Source of the DNA: an uncultured Oscillospiraceae bacterium
GTDB lineage: Bacteria > Bacillota > Clostridia > Oscillospirales > Oscillospiraceae
NCBI GenBank assembly: GCA_934561175.1
Contig: CAKTFW010000015.1
Coordinates: 1 to 31,289 of the forward strand
Reading direction: 5' to 3'
DNA length: 31,289 bases
The notes under the pieces were generated by a model that was not told the origin of the DNA, ran no database searches, and saw only the letters and a program-made list of their open reading frames with translations. The position numbers and the translations under genes were made by a program. This document shows, one piece after another, positions 14,788 through 23,195 of this stretch. Within the stretch, counting starts at the first letter, position 1, and each line of letters opens with the position of its first letter.

Positions 14788-15211
14788 AGCGTTCATCTCC
14801 TTCTACAGTGATCCGGCGGCAGTCATCTCCGCCGGGTGCATGGGAAATCGAGATTCGGATTGCGCCGGTCATCGCCTCCGGCGCATTCTCGCTCCACTCT
14901 ACAGCACATACGCCGTCCTGCGCCAGATAGTCCTCCCAACCGATGTCAAATAATTCGTCTTCCGATCCCAATCGGTAGAGGTCAAAATGAAACAGTGGCA
15001 GGCGACCACTGCGATATTCGTTCACAATTGTATAGGTTGGGCTGGTCACGCACTCTGTAATTCCAAGTCCAGCCGCAAGTCCGCGGGTAAACGCAGTCTT
15101 GCCCGCGCCCAAGTCTCCGGTAAACGCAATCAAATCCCCCGGCTGCAGTTTTTTTGCAACCGCGTACCCGACCGCTTCGGTCTCCGCTGCTGACGATGTA
15201 TACCACTCCAT
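14768..15211 (-). CDS. tsaE: tRNA threonylcarbamoyladenosine biosynthesis ATPase TsaE
   Basis: 147-aa P-loop ATPase of the t6A pathway. The Walker A motif GDLGAGKT is at 32-39, followed by SPTYTIVNEY and the HFDLYRL motif; the conserved tryptophan-containing AVEWSENAPE motif lies near residue 110. Length is normal. A GGGGTG ribosome site lies 6 nt before the ATG. First gene of tsaE-tsaB-upp, expressed from an extended -10 promoter at 15239-15247. Confidence 0.95.
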   Translation of the reverse strand: MEWYTSSAAETEAVGYAVAKKLQPGDLIAFTGDLGAGKTAFTRGLAAGLGITECVTSPTYTIVNEYRSGRLPLFHFDLYRLGSEDELFDIGWEDYLAQDGVCAVEWSENAPEAMTGAIRISISHAPGGDDCRRITVEGDERFADSGI

Positions 15212-15238
15212 AGATTACACCCCAATTTCGCAGCTCTT

Positions 15239-15247
15239 ATTGTAACA
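15239..15247 (-). promoter_or_regulatory. Extended -10 promoter of tsaE-tsaB-upp
   Basis: On the minus strand the bases TGTTACAAT give an extended -10 (TGn + TACAAT) 28 nt before tsaE. No clear -35 is present, as is common for this promoter class. Confidence 0.45.
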
Positions 15248-15301
15248 CAGTCCACGACATTTTCCTAGCGCGATTTTGATACCCGAACGCGACAATTGTT
15301 G

Positions 15302-15330
15302 TTTACTTGCTGGCAAAGCAATGGTAGAAT
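15302..15330 (+). promoter_or_regulatory. Putative promoter of the rodA-like gene
   Basis: -35 TTTACT (15302-15307), 17-nt spacer, -10 TAGAAT (15325-15330). Acceptable but not strong. Confidence 0.4.
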
Positions 15331-15357
15331 AGGTCTGTTATGAAAGGAGGTCCGCCT

Positions 15358-16515
15358 ATGCGTAAAGTCTTTCAGGCTGTTTATCAGTTTGTCCATGAGG
15401 CGGATATGCTGTTGCTGGGTCTGTGCCTGTTGGCCTCGATCTTTGGCGTCGTTGTCATTTCCAGCGCCACCCAATATCTTGGCGCTTCCCGTTATGTCAT
15501 CGTACAAACAGCGGCAATCTTACTCGGCGTTGGGTTCTATGTGCTCTTCTCCCTGATCGACATCGATATTATCGCCGAACGCAGAGAGCTGCTGATGCTT
15601 TTTAACATTCTCTTTATCTCCACCCTGTTTCTCTGGGGTGTTGAGGGTAACACCGGTAACCGCAGCTGGCTGGAATTTTCCTGGCTGCCTTTCAATATCC
15701 AGCCCGCAGAAATCTGTAAAATTTCTTATATCATCATTCTGGCAAAAACTATGGCCATCAACCGAAATCGAATTTCTTCCATCATCAGCGTCGGGCAGCT
15801 TGTACTGGTTGCCGTTGTTACGATGGGCATTATTCTTGTCGCCTCTTCAGATGCTGGCGTCGCGTTGGTTTTTGCATTTCTGTTTGTATTGATGGCGTTT
15901 GTCGGCGGTGTCGGCATTGGCTGGTTTCTCCTGGCTGCCGGCATCATCGCCGCTGCAGCGCCTGTGCTCTGGCAGTTTTTTATGCGTGAAGACCAGCGTC
16001 AGCGAATTTTGATGATTTTCGATTCTTCCATCGATCCCAATGGAACCGGTATTCGATACCAGACGCACCTCAGCCAGGTCTATCTCTCTGGCGGCGGTTT
16101 GGCCGGTCAGGGGCTCTATGAAGGCGTGCAGACACAGTCCGGAATTATGCCCGCTCAGCACACCGACTTTATTTTCTCCGTCATTGGCAACGAGCTTGGT
16201 ACCATCGGATGTCTATTTACTTTAGCATTGCTCTCCATCATTCTAATTCGCTGCATTTATGTAGGTGTCAAATCTGGAAACTATCTGACCCGGTTAATCT
16301 GCATTGGAATTGCCGGTATGCTGCTATTTCAAATTATGGTTAATGTCGGTATGTGTCTTGGCCTGTTTCCGGTCGTCGGACTGACGCTTCCCTTTATCAG
16401 TTATGGCGGCAGCTCAATTGTTACCACTTTTGCGGCTATGGGAATTGTTTCCGGTATCCGAATGCGTCCATCGCCAGAAAATGAAATGCGCTATATTCGC
16501 CCCCCGATCCGTTAA
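15358..16515 (+). CDS. rodA: SEDS-family peptidoglycan polymerase (RodA/FtsW type)
   Basis: 385-aa multi-pass membrane glycosyltransferase that polymerises lipid II together with a class B penicillin-binding protein. About ten membrane segments are predicted. Family motifs are NRSWLEFSWLPFNIQPAEI, THLSQVYLSGGGLAGQG, the catalytic aspartate region AQHTDFIFSVIGNELG and LFPVVGLTLPFISYGGSS. The motifs fit RodA slightly better than FtsW or SpoVE, but the family split cannot be settled by eye and no mreBCD or PBP2 gene is adjacent. The ATG at 15358 has AAAGGAGG with 7-nt spacing; the ATG at 15340 precedes that site. Confidence 0.88.
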   Translation: MRKVFQAVYQFVHEADMLLLGLCLLASIFGVVVISSATQYLGASRYVIVQTAAILLGVGFYVLFSLIDIDIIAERRELLMLFNILFISTLFLWGVEGNTGNRSWLEFSWLPFNIQPAEICKISYIIILAKTMAINRNRISSIISVGQLVLVAVVTMGIILVASSDAGVALVFAFLFVLMAFVGGVGIGWFLLAAGIIAAAAPVLWQFFMREDQRQRILMIFDSSIDPNGTGIRYQTHLSQVYLSGGGLAGQGLYEGVQTQSGIMPAQHTDFIFSVIGNELGTIGCLFTLALLSIILIRCIYVGVKSGNYLTRLICIGIAGMLLFQIMVNVGMCLGLFPVVGLTLPFISYGGSSIVTTFAAMGIVSGIRMRPSPENEMRYIRPPIR

Positions 16516-16516
16516 C

Positions 16517-16557
16517 AGCTGCCGCTCAAAAAGCAATGTGCTTTTTGAGCGGCAGCT
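16517..16557 (+). terminator. Stem-loop after the rodA-like gene
   Basis: Perfect 19-bp inverted repeat (16517-16535 and 16539-16557) with a 3-nt loop, 1 nt after the stop codon. The T-run lies inside the 3' arm rather than after it, so termination strength is uncertain; the following SLH gene may be partly co-transcribed. Confidence 0.6.
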
Positions 16558-16619
16558 CGCATATTTCTCTCCAAGAGGCAGATACTACCTCCGCAGAATT
16601 CTTTTAGGAGGTAACAAAA

Positions 16620-17852
16620 TTGTTTGCCAAAACGAATCGTTTCCGCTCTATGGCGCTGATGATGTTGCTGTGTCTATGGCTAACCGCATTATGCAGTGCC
16701 GCTGAGATCCCGTATGATGCCCAATATAATTATCAGGAAACAGACTTTTCCACATCTTCTCTGGACGGTATTTTCATCACCGAAGTGCCGGCTTCTTCTA
16801 TCGCACGCATTCAATATGGCAGCCGGACGCTGCGCGCCGGTGATGTACTGCCCGCTTCCGCACTTTCCACCCTGTCGTTACAGCCGGTCTGCCTGGACGG
16901 CGCAGACGCAGTTCTGACCTACCTTCCGGTCTCAAGCGGCGCTATTCAGCCCCTGTCCACCGTGTCCGTCACCATCGGCAAAAAGGGAAACGAAGCACCG
17001 ATGGCGGAAGATCAAAAATTTCAAACCTATAAAAACATCGCCAACAGTGGACAACTCACTGCCACTGATCCAGAAAATGACGCGTTGACTTTTACACTGA
17101 TCACCAGCCCCAAACGCGGTGAGGTTTCCATCGCGGAAGATGGTACTTTCACTTATACCCCAACAAAAAACAAAGTCGGTACCGACCGCTTCACCTTTGT
17201 TGCGACTGACACTGCCGGTAATGTCTCCAACGAGGCCACCGTCTCCGTTGAAATTCTCAAGCCCACCAGCAAGCAAACCTATGCAGACATGGTAGATGAT
17301 CCCGATGCGTTCAGCGCCAAATTTTTGCAGGAGCAGGGCGTCTTCACAGGAGAACGCGTCTCCGGCCAGCCCTGCTTCAATCCAGAAAAATCTGTCACCC
17401 GCGGTGAATTTCTCTGTATGCTGATGGATCTGTTAGAGCTTAAGCAGGATGACGAGACCACATTGACTTCCGGCTTCGCAGACGAAGCCGAAACACCTGC
17501 CTGGATGCGTCCCTATGTGGTTGCCGCACTGTCAGACGGCATTATTTCCGGCGTCAACTCCGACGATGGTCTGGTTTTCCGTCCAACCGCTGCATTGACC
17601 CACGCCGAAGCTGCTGTAATGATCCAGAACATTTTGGATCTTCCCGCTGCACAGACAACTGCCGATGATTCTGAAGTGACCCCCGTCTGGGCAGAAAACG
17701 CCGTCAGTGCGCTGTCTGAGGCTGGAATTCTCGCACCTGCTGTAAATGCAATGTCGCCTGTAACCCGCCGTGAAGCTTCCCGGATGCTGTACAGCGTCTG
17801 GGCGCTGAAACCCGACTATCACTACGGCCTGCTCGCCTGGGCAGCAGAATAA
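16620..17852 (+). CDS. Secreted surface protein: cadherin-like domain plus three SLH repeats
   Basis: 410-aa exported protein. A signal peptide is clear (basic FAKTNRFRS, then MALMMLLCLWLTALCSAAE, cleavage near residue 27). Residues about 28-120 are a novel N-terminal domain. Residues about 120-215 form a cadherin/Ig-like repeat (ATDPENDALTFTLITSP, TFTYTPTKNKVGTDRFTF). Three SLH repeats follow (starting near YADMVDDPDAFSA, FADEAETPAWMRPYVVAA and VTPVWAENAVSALSEAG), each ending in a T/S-R-E/A turn. SLH domains bind pyruvylated secondary wall polymer, so the protein should coat the cell surface. The start is TTG 16620, 8 nt after AGGAGG. Ligand or role of the cadherin-like part is unknown. Confidence 0.88.
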   Translation: MFAKTNRFRSMALMMLLCLWLTALCSAAEIPYDAQYNYQETDFSTSSLDGIFITEVPASSIARIQYGSRTLRAGDVLPASALSTLSLQPVCLDGADAVLTYLPVSSGAIQPLSTVSVTIGKKGNEAPMAEDQKFQTYKNIANSGQLTATDPENDALTFTLITSPKRGEVSIAEDGTFTYTPTKNKVGTDRFTFVATDTAGNVSNEATVSVEILKPTSKQTYADMVDDPDAFSAKFLQEQGVFTGERVSGQPCFNPEKSVTRGEFLCMLMDLLELKQDDETTLTSGFADEAETPAWMRPYVVAALSDGIISGVNSDDGLVFRPTAALTHAEAAVMIQNILDLPAAQTTADDSEVTPVWAENAVSALSEAGILAPAVNAMSPVTRREASRMLYSVWALKPDYHYGLLAWAAE

Positions 17853-17855
17853 AGA

Positions 17856-17885
17856 AAAACCGGAACGGTTCTCCGTTCCGGTTTT
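17856..17885. terminator. Bidirectional terminator
   Basis: 13-bp inverted repeat (17856-17868 and 17873-17885), TTCT loop, with A-run before and T-run after. It ends both the SLH gene (plus) and the fhs unit (minus). Confidence 0.88.
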
Positions 17886-17903
17886 CTCTTAATTTACTTT
17901 CTT

Positions 17904-18296
17904 TTAGACTTCTTCCGTCGGCGTTTCCTCTGTGTCTTCCGGCGTTTCTGGGTCTACAACTTCAACCGTAAACTCCGCTTCGTCCTCATCTGAAATGTCG
18001 CCCTCTGCCCGCAGTGCTTCAATCAGCGCCTTCTGCTCATCGATTGCCTTCTTGGAAGCTGTGATTTTCTCACACCAGGGCAAATACTCTGCTGTATCCT
18101 GTTCTGCACCTGCGGCAAAATCGCGATAATATAGTTTCCCAAGCTCTGTCTGCGCCTTTTTAATCTTATCCTCTTCGCTGGCAATGCTAACCTTCGCCTT
18201 GACAATTGCAGCCAACTCTTTCGACTTTGCCGCCGCCAGCTGCGCTGCATCCAGTGCTTTATCCTTTAACATGTTGAACTCATCAGAAAATGACAT
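17904..18296 (-). CDS. Acidic coiled-coil protein of unknown function, downstream of fhs
   Basis: 130-aa cytoplasmic protein. Residues 1-60 are an Ala/Lys-rich amphipathic helix (KDKALDAAQLAAAKSKELAA) and residues 65-100 a second helix around LGKLYYRDF. The last 30 residues are very acidic (SDEDEAEFTVEVVDPETPED). The LGKLYY segment is shared by many small clostridial proteins of this kind; no function is known to me. The ATG at 18296 has AAAGGAG with 7-nt spacing, which overrides the ATG at 18314. It starts 27 nt after the fhs stop and is probably co-transcribed with it, therefore also under the ZTP riboswitch. Confidence 0.75.
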   Translation of the reverse strand: MSFSDEFNMLKDKALDAAQLAAAKSKELAAIVKAKVSIASEEDKIKKAQTELGKLYYRDFAAGAEQDTAEYLPWCEKITASKKAIDEQKALIEALRAEGDISDEDEAEFTVEVVDPETPEDTEETPTEEV

Positions 18297-18323
18297 TGCA
18301 AATTCTCCTTTCATTGACAGCGG

Positions 18324-19988
18324 TCAAAACAGACCGGTAATCACACCTGCATCATCAATATCAATTTTTTCCGCGGCTGGGACCTTTGGAAGTCCTGGCA
18401 TGGTCATTATATCACCAGTTTGCACAACAATAAAGCCTGCACCAGCAGAAATTTTCACCTTACTAACGGTAATGGTAAAATTCTCCGGCCGCCCTAGCTT
18501 TGTCGCATCGTCCGAGAGCGAGTACTGCGTCTTCGCCATACAGACCGGCAGATTGCCGTAGCCCAGCTGTTCCAGCTTGTCGATCTCCTTCGCTGCCGCT
18601 TTGGAATAGCTGACATCGTTTCCGCCATAGATCCGCTTGACCAGCGTCTCAATTTTCTCCCGAATCGGCAGATCCAGCTCATAGGCATAGTGGAAGTCAC
18701 TGGGCTTTTCACATAGTGCCAGCACTTCATTTGCCAACTCCATACCGCCATCGCTTCCTTTGCCCCACACCTCAGACAGCGCCACATTGACGCCATACTC
18801 CGCACACTTGCTGCGAATCAGCTCCAGCTCCGCGTCGGTATCATTGACAAATCGGTTGATGGCCACCACTGCCGGAAGGCCAAAGACCTTCGTAATGTTC
18901 TCTACATGCTTCAAAAGGTTCGGCAGGCCCTTTTCCAGCGCCTCCAGGTTTTCAGTGCCAAGTTCCGTCTTCGGAACACCACCGTTGTATTTCAGCGCCT
19001 TGACAGTTGCTACAATCACCACTGCATCCGGTCGGATCCCAGCAGCGCGGCACTTGATATCCAGGAATTTCTCCGCGCCGAGATCTGCACCAAAGCCGGC
19101 CTCTGTCACGGTATACTCCGCCAATTCCATTGCCGTCATAGTAGCAGCAACCGAGTTGCAGCCATGGGCAATATTGGCAAAGGGCCCGCCATGAATAATC
19201 GCCGGTGTATGCTCTAGTGTCTGTACCAGATTCGGCTTAATGGCCTCCTTCAGCAGTGCTGCCATTGCACCATTTGCATGCAGCTGCGCTGCTGTAACCG
19301 GCTCCTCATTATAGGTATAGCCGACAATAATCCGTCCAAGACGCTCCTTCAGGTCCGTCAGTGAAGTTGCAAGGCACAGCGCTGCCATCACCTCAGAGGC
19401 CACCGTAATATCAAAGCCCTCTTCGCGCGGGACACCATTGACGCGTCCGCCCAGTCCAACCGTGATAAAGCGCAGTTGCCGGTCATTCATATCCACACAG
19501 CGGCGCCAGGTGATCCTGCGGGGATCAATATTCAGTGCATTGCCCTGATAAATATGATTGTCCAGCATCGCCGCCAACAGATTGTTCGCCGCGCCGATTG
19601 CGTGAAAATCTCCGGTAAAATGCAGGTTGATCTCCTCCATCGGAACCACCTGTGCATAACCGCCGCCTGCTGCGCCGCCCTTCATGCCGAAAACCGGCCC
19701 CAAGCTCGGCTCGCGCAGGCAAAGGCATACGCGTTTATTCAATTTGGAAAGGGCGTCCGCAAGACCAACCGAAGTAGTTGTCTTCCCCTCACCTGCCGGC
19801 GTCGGATTGATTGCCGTCACCAAAATCAGCTTACCGCGCTTTTCCGCCTTCGGCAATGCCGTGATGTCAATCTTCGCTTTTGTTCTTCCGTAGTATTCCA
19901 AGCAGGACTCCGGAATGTTCAGTTTTGCCGCGACCTCACCAATCGGCGCCATTACACATTCCTGTGCGATTTCAATATCTGTTTTCAT
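18324..19988 (-). CDS. fhs: Formate--tetrahydrofolate ligase
   Basis: 554-aa cytoplasmic enzyme making 10-formyl-THF from formate, THF and ATP; in anaerobes it supplies one-carbon units for purines or works in the methyl branch of acetogenesis. The ATP-binding loop NPTPAGEGKTT is at 61-71. Further family blocks are SLGPVFGMKGGAAGGGY, NLHFTGDFHAI and ANIAHGCNSVAAT. Length matches the family. The ATG at 19988 has GGAG with 8-nt spacing; the upstream in-frame ATG at 20024 does not. A ZTP-type riboswitch with terminator lies directly upstream. FolD, which handles the next two steps, is encoded in the neighbouring transcription unit. Confidence 0.97.
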   Translation of the reverse strand: MKTDIEIAQECVMAPIGEVAAKLNIPESCLEYYGRTKAKIDITALPKAEKRGKLILVTAINPTPAGEGKTTTSVGLADALSKLNKRVCLCLREPSLGPVFGMKGGAAGGGYAQVVPMEEINLHFTGDFHAIGAANNLLAAMLDNHIYQGNALNIDPRRITWRRCVDMNDRQLRFITVGLGGRVNGVPREEGFDITVASEVMAALCLATSLTDLKERLGRIIVGYTYNEEPVTAAQLHANGAMAALLKEAIKPNLVQTLEHTPAIIHGGPFANIAHGCNSVAATMTAMELAEYTVTEAGFGADLGAEKFLDIKCRAAGIRPDAVVIVATVKALKYNGGVPKTELGTENLEALEKGLPNLLKHVENITKVFGLPAVVAINRFVNDTDAELELIRSKCAEYGVNVALSEVWGKGSDGGMELANEVLALCEKPSDFHYAYELDLPIREKIETLVKRIYGGNDVSYSKAAAKEIDKLEQLGYGNLPVCMAKTQYSLSDDATKLGRPENFTITVSKVKISAGAGFIVVQTGDIMTMPGLPKVPAAEKIDIDDAGVITGLF

Positions 19989-20040
19989 CGTTTCTACTCC
20001 ATTCCCTGAAATTCTCTCGATCATTCGTGTGCCCAGTTAC

Positions 20041-20082
20041 AAAAAAAGCCAACGATCCGGACACACAGCCCAGACGGTCGGC
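20041..20082 (-). terminator. Expression-platform terminator of the ZTP riboswitch
   Basis: On the minus strand, GCCGACCGTC (20082-20073) pairs with GATCGTTGGC (20057-20048) with G-U pairs and one mismatch, followed by seven T (20047-20041). The 5' arm is part of the conserved 3' half of the aptamer, so ligand binding and termination exclude each other. Confidence 0.7.
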
Positions 20083-20137
20083 GTTGCAGCGGGCTATACT
20101 CCATGTGGTCGCCCCACTTCCGTCAGTCGTATAACCG
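20041..20137 (-). ncRNA. ZTP (pfl-type) riboswitch upstream of fhs
   Basis: Read on the minus strand the leader shows the ZTP aptamer layout. A closing stem pairs GGTTATAC (20136-20129) with GTATAGCC (20099-20092). Inside it is the CGACTGACGGA block and a hairpin GTGG...CCAC (20117-20105). Downstream is the conserved GCCGACCGTCTGGGC segment (20082-20068), the hallmark GCCGnCnnCTGGGC that forms the pseudoknot. ZTP riboswitches sense the purine intermediate ZMP/ZTP, which builds up when 10-formyl-THF is short, and switch on fhs, folD, glyA or purH genes. Here the switch should turn on fhs by preventing the terminator. The match was made by eye. Confidence 0.8.
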
Positions 20138-20142
20138 TTTTT

Positions 20143-20171
20143 AGGGTAACATATCCCGCCAGAATTGTCAA
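20143..20171 (-). promoter_or_regulatory. Promoter of the riboswitch-fhs transcript
   Basis: On the minus strand, perfect -35 TTGACA (20171-20166), 17-nt spacer, weak -10 TACCCT (20148-20143). Transcription would start a few bases before the aptamer stem. Confidence 0.6.
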
Positions 20172-20184
20172 TTCCCAGTACAAA

Positions 20185-20218
20185 AGTGGCCGGATTCCAA
20201 CGCTGGAATCCGGCCACT
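20185..20218 (-). terminator. Terminator after folD
   Basis: Perfect 15-bp GC-rich inverted repeat (20185-20199 and 20204-20218), followed on the minus strand by TTTT. It sits 5 nt past the folD stop and separates it from the fhs promoter. Confidence 0.85.
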
Positions 20219-20222
20219 AAAC

Positions 20223-21074
20223 TCAGGCACGATCCGCTGCCATCTCCGCAGCAGTCAAAGTATTCCGCAGCAGCATCACCCGCGTCATCGGGCCAACCCC
20301 TCCCGGCACCGGCGTAATGTAAGAGCACTTCGGTGCAACCTCATCAAAGCAAACATCACCGCACAGCTTCCCGTCATCCTTACGATTGATCGAAACATCA
20401 ATCACAACAGCGCCCTCTTTCACCATGTCCGCCGTAATCAAATTACGCTGACCAACTGCACAGACCAGAATATCCGCACGGCGGCACTGCTCTGCAAGAT
20501 CCGGTGTTTTAGAGTGACAAATTGTCACTGTACCATGGCGGCGCAGAAGAAGCAGCGCCTGCGGCTTGCCAACTATGTTGCTGCGCCCCAGTACCACGCA
20601 CTGCTTTCCTGCAGGATCGATTCCGTAGTAGTCCAACATTTCCATCACACCTGCAGGCGTACAGGGCAGGAAACGGTCTTTTCCAAGCATCATATTGCCA
20701 ACATTAAACGGGTGGAAAGCATCGACATCCTTATCCGGATCAATTGCTGCAATGACACGATCTTCCTGAATATGCTTCGGCAGCGGCAGCTGAACCAGCA
20801 GGCCATGAACCTGTGCATTCGCATTCAATTCCGCAATCAGCTTCAGCAGCGCTTCTTCGGTCGTCTCTGTCGGAAGCTTATACTCTTTCGATTCAATGCC
20901 ACATTCCTGGCAATCCTTTTCTTTATTGCGCACATAAACGCGGGATGCCGGGTTATCACCCACCAGAATCACCGCGAGGCACGGCGTCAGGCCGCCCGCA
21001 CGCATCTGCTCCACCTGCTTGCGGATCTTTTCCTTCATCTCCGCCGCAATTTTCTTTCCATCAATCAGCATCAT
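20223..21074 (-). CDS. folD: Bifunctional methylene-THF dehydrogenase / methenyl-THF cyclohydrolase
   Basis: 283-aa cytoplasmic enzyme interconverting 5,10-methylene-THF, 5,10-methenyl-THF and 10-formyl-THF. The catalytic lysine is K51 in VYVRNKEKDC. Other family motifs are HGLLVQLPLPKHI, the dinucleotide-binding VVLGRSNIVGKP and the C-terminal PGGVGPMTRVMLL. The first of two adjacent ATGs (21074) has better spacing from AAGGAG. It overlaps the end of lgt by 14 nt and ends an operon that begins with two M16 proteases. It has no riboswitch of its own. Confidence 0.97.
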   Translation of the reverse strand: MMLIDGKKIAAEMKEKIRKQVEQMRAGGLTPCLAVILVGDNPASRVYVRNKEKDCQECGIESKEYKLPTETTEEALLKLIAELNANAQVHGLLVQLPLPKHIQEDRVIAAIDPDKDVDAFHPFNVGNMMLGKDRFLPCTPAGVMEMLDYYGIDPAGKQCVVLGRSNIVGKPQALLLLRRHGTVTICHSKTPDLAEQCRRADILVCAVGQRNLITADMVKEGAVVIDVSINRKDDGKLCGDVCFDEVAPKCSYITPVPGGVGPMTRVMLLRNTLTAAEMAADRA

Positions 21075-21909
21075 GTTTTATCTCTCCTTCTCGCTGCGCC
21101 GTTTGCGCCGCTTTTTTCGGCAAATAGAAAAAGCGCACCCAGCTCCAAATTCCAAGTGCTGTAAGGCAGGATAGCCCCGCCAACAGTTGTGATACCCGTA
21201 TACCGGTACCAAACAGGTACAAGCTATCCGTCCGCAATCCTTCAATCAGACAGCGTCCCAAACCATACCAAGCCATATACAGGGTGAAAATTTCACCCTT
21301 AAATTTCCGGTGCTTCGAATAAAGATGCAGCAAGACAAACCCAATTGCATTCCAGAGCGATTCATACAAAAAAGTGGGATGGTAGTAGGTCACAACACCG
21401 TCGGCATTTTCAATGCCCATCCGGAGGAAACTCGCCGTCTCGCCTCCGTGTGCCTCCCGGTTGATAAAATTTCCCCAGCGGCCAATACTCTGACCGATCA
21501 GCAGTCCCAGCGCACCAATGTCCATGTAGTTAAGCGGTGACATTTTTTTCCATTTCGACACCAGCAACACACCCAGTACCGCACCAATAATGCCGCCATA
21601 AATTGCAAGGCCGCCCTCCCAGATGTAGAGCACCGAAATCGGGTTGTCCCGGTAGAGATCCCAATAAAAGATACAGTAATACGCACGCGCACCGATAATC
21701 GCCAGCGGGACTGCTGCAAACAGCATATCCAAAATGTCGTCCCCGCTCAGGGCAAACTCCTTTGCCCGCTTCATGCCATAGAACACTGCCAGTGCAAAGC
21801 CCAGCGCAATAATGATACCGTACCAGTAAATCTCCTTGCCAAAGACGGAAAACGCAACACGGGACGGATTGATTGCAATGCCAAGTGATGGAAATGTAAT
21901 AGCTCTCAT
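21061..21909 (-). CDS. lgt: Prolipoprotein diacylglyceryl transferase
   Basis: 282-aa integral membrane enzyme that transfers diacylglycerol from phosphatidylglycerol to the lipobox cysteine of prolipoproteins. The Lgt signature GRWGNFINREAHGG is at 143-156. The conserved WEGGLAIYGGIIG block is near residue 97-109, and seven hydrophobic segments are visible. The C-terminal YGLGRCLIEGLRTDSLYL is also typical. The ATG at 21909 follows GGGAGGAA and overlaps the M16 stop by one base (TGATG). It would process the lipoprotein at 12606-13094. Confidence 0.96.
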   Translation of the reverse strand: MRAITFPSLGIAINPSRVAFSVFGKEIYWYGIIIALGFALAVFYGMKRAKEFALSGDDILDMLFAAVPLAIIGARAYYCIFYWDLYRDNPISVLYIWEGGLAIYGGIIGAVLGVLLVSKWKKMSPLNYMDIGALGLLIGQSIGRWGNFINREAHGGETASFLRMGIENADGVVTYYHPTFLYESLWNAIGFVLLHLYSKHRKFKGEIFTLYMAWYGLGRCLIEGLRTDSLYLFGTGIRVSQLLAGLSCLTALGIWSWVRFFYLPKKAAQTAQREGEIKHDAD

Positions 21910-23195
21910 CAGCGTGTTTCCTCCCTCTCCAGCGGCGATACAACTGACAGCGCCATCCGATCCTCCCGCATGGATTCGTCCAAGAACCGTGCTATTTCAT
22001 CCAATGTGATCGTGTCATACAAATCCGGGAACTGATAATACTCCGCCCCTTCAAACCAGCTTTCACACATTGCACAGCAAATGGATTCAAAGCTGTCAAG
22101 CTCCAGCAGGCGGCGGCCGATCATTGCTTTTTTCAGCCGCGCATAACGCTTTGGATCCAATCCATCTCGCCGAATCCGGTCCGCCTCCTGTAGGATTGCG
22201 TCCCGTACTGCCTGCGGATCCCGGCTGTCGCCGCTCACAGAGAGCAGGCAGGCACCCTTGATCCCTTCATAGCCAGCACTAAATCCAGCGTCAATCAGCC
22301 CCGCCTCATACAGCCGGACATACAGTGGTGTGGACTCTCCCACCAACAGCTCTGCAGCCAAATCGCCCATCAGCGCAGTCCGCAGCCGCTCTGGCCCACG
22401 CGGCGGTGCCGGAACACGGAATCCCAGTGAAAACAGTGGCATCGAAACTTCCATCTGGTCCCGTACCAACGCGCTCTGCACCGGGCCTGTCTCCGTTTCG
22501 CCGTAATCACGCCGTGGAAGCGAAACCTTGCCCGCAGGCACCTGTTCCTCTGCAATCGCCGCCACCATTTCCGGATCTACATCGCCCACCACACAGAGCA
22601 TCATGTTGCCGGGCTGATAAAATGTATCGTGGCACCGGTAAAGGATCTGCGGTGTGATCGCCTGAATGGAATCTACCGTTCCGGCAATCGGCACTCGAAT
22701 TGGATGATGCTGAAACAGTGCGGCAAAAAGGTTCTCATAGACACGGGAGCCGGGACTGTCTTCATACATTCGAATCTCCTGTGCAATAATGCCTCGTTCT
22801 TTTTCCACACTTTCTTCTGTAAAATACGGTGTTGTCACCATATGCAGCAGCAACCGCAGATTCTCCTCAAAGCGCTCTGTACATTCAAAATAATAGGCTG
22901 TCATGCTATAGCCCGTAAACGCATTGGGGCTTGCACCACACAGAGAAAACTGCTGCATCGCATTGCCATCCGGCAAGTCAAACATCTTATGCTCCAGATA
23001 ATGTGCAACGCCATCCGGTGTGACAATCCGGTTGCCCTGCTGAATGAAAGTCGTGTCAATCGCACCATAATCCGTTGCAAAAAACGCATATTTCTTTGTA
23101 AAGCCCGGCTTACAGGTCACACGCACCGTCAAGCCGTTCGATAATACCGTTTCGCTAAAGCGCTCCGCAAGCCGCGGATAGGAAATCGTATTCAC
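21909..23195 (-). CDS. M16-family zinc protease, YfmH/YmfH-like, catalytic partner
   Basis: 428-aa M16 (pitrilysin/MPP-like) protein. The inverted zinc motif HYLEH is intact at H65-E68-H69, and a likely third ligand lies in EKERGIIAQE (about residue 140). It has no signal peptide, so it should act in the cytoplasm. Firmicutes commonly encode two such proteins in tandem; the names YfmF/YfmH are used in annotation, with a reported link to EF-P modification in B. subtilis that I cannot confirm here. The start is GTG 23195 with AAGGGG 8 nt upstream. It overlaps the preceding M16 gene by 4 nt (GTGA). Confidence 0.88.
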   Translation of the reverse strand: MNTISYPRLAERFSETVLSNGLTVRVTCKPGFTKKYAFFATDYGAIDTTFIQQGNRIVTPDGVAHYLEHKMFDLPDGNAMQQFSLCGASPNAFTGYSMTAYYFECTERFEENLRLLLHMVTTPYFTEESVEKERGIIAQEIRMYEDSPGSRVYENLFAALFQHHPIRVPIAGTVDSIQAITPQILYRCHDTFYQPGNMMLCVVGDVDPEMVAAIAEEQVPAGKVSLPRRDYGETETGPVQSALVRDQMEVSMPLFSLGFRVPAPPRGPERLRTALMGDLAAELLVGESTPLYVRLYEAGLIDAGFSAGYEGIKGACLLSVSGDSRDPQAVRDAILQEADRIRRDGLDPKRYARLKKAMIGRRLLELDSFESICCAMCESWFEGAEYYQFPDLYDTITLDEIARFLDESMREDRMALSVVSPLEREETR

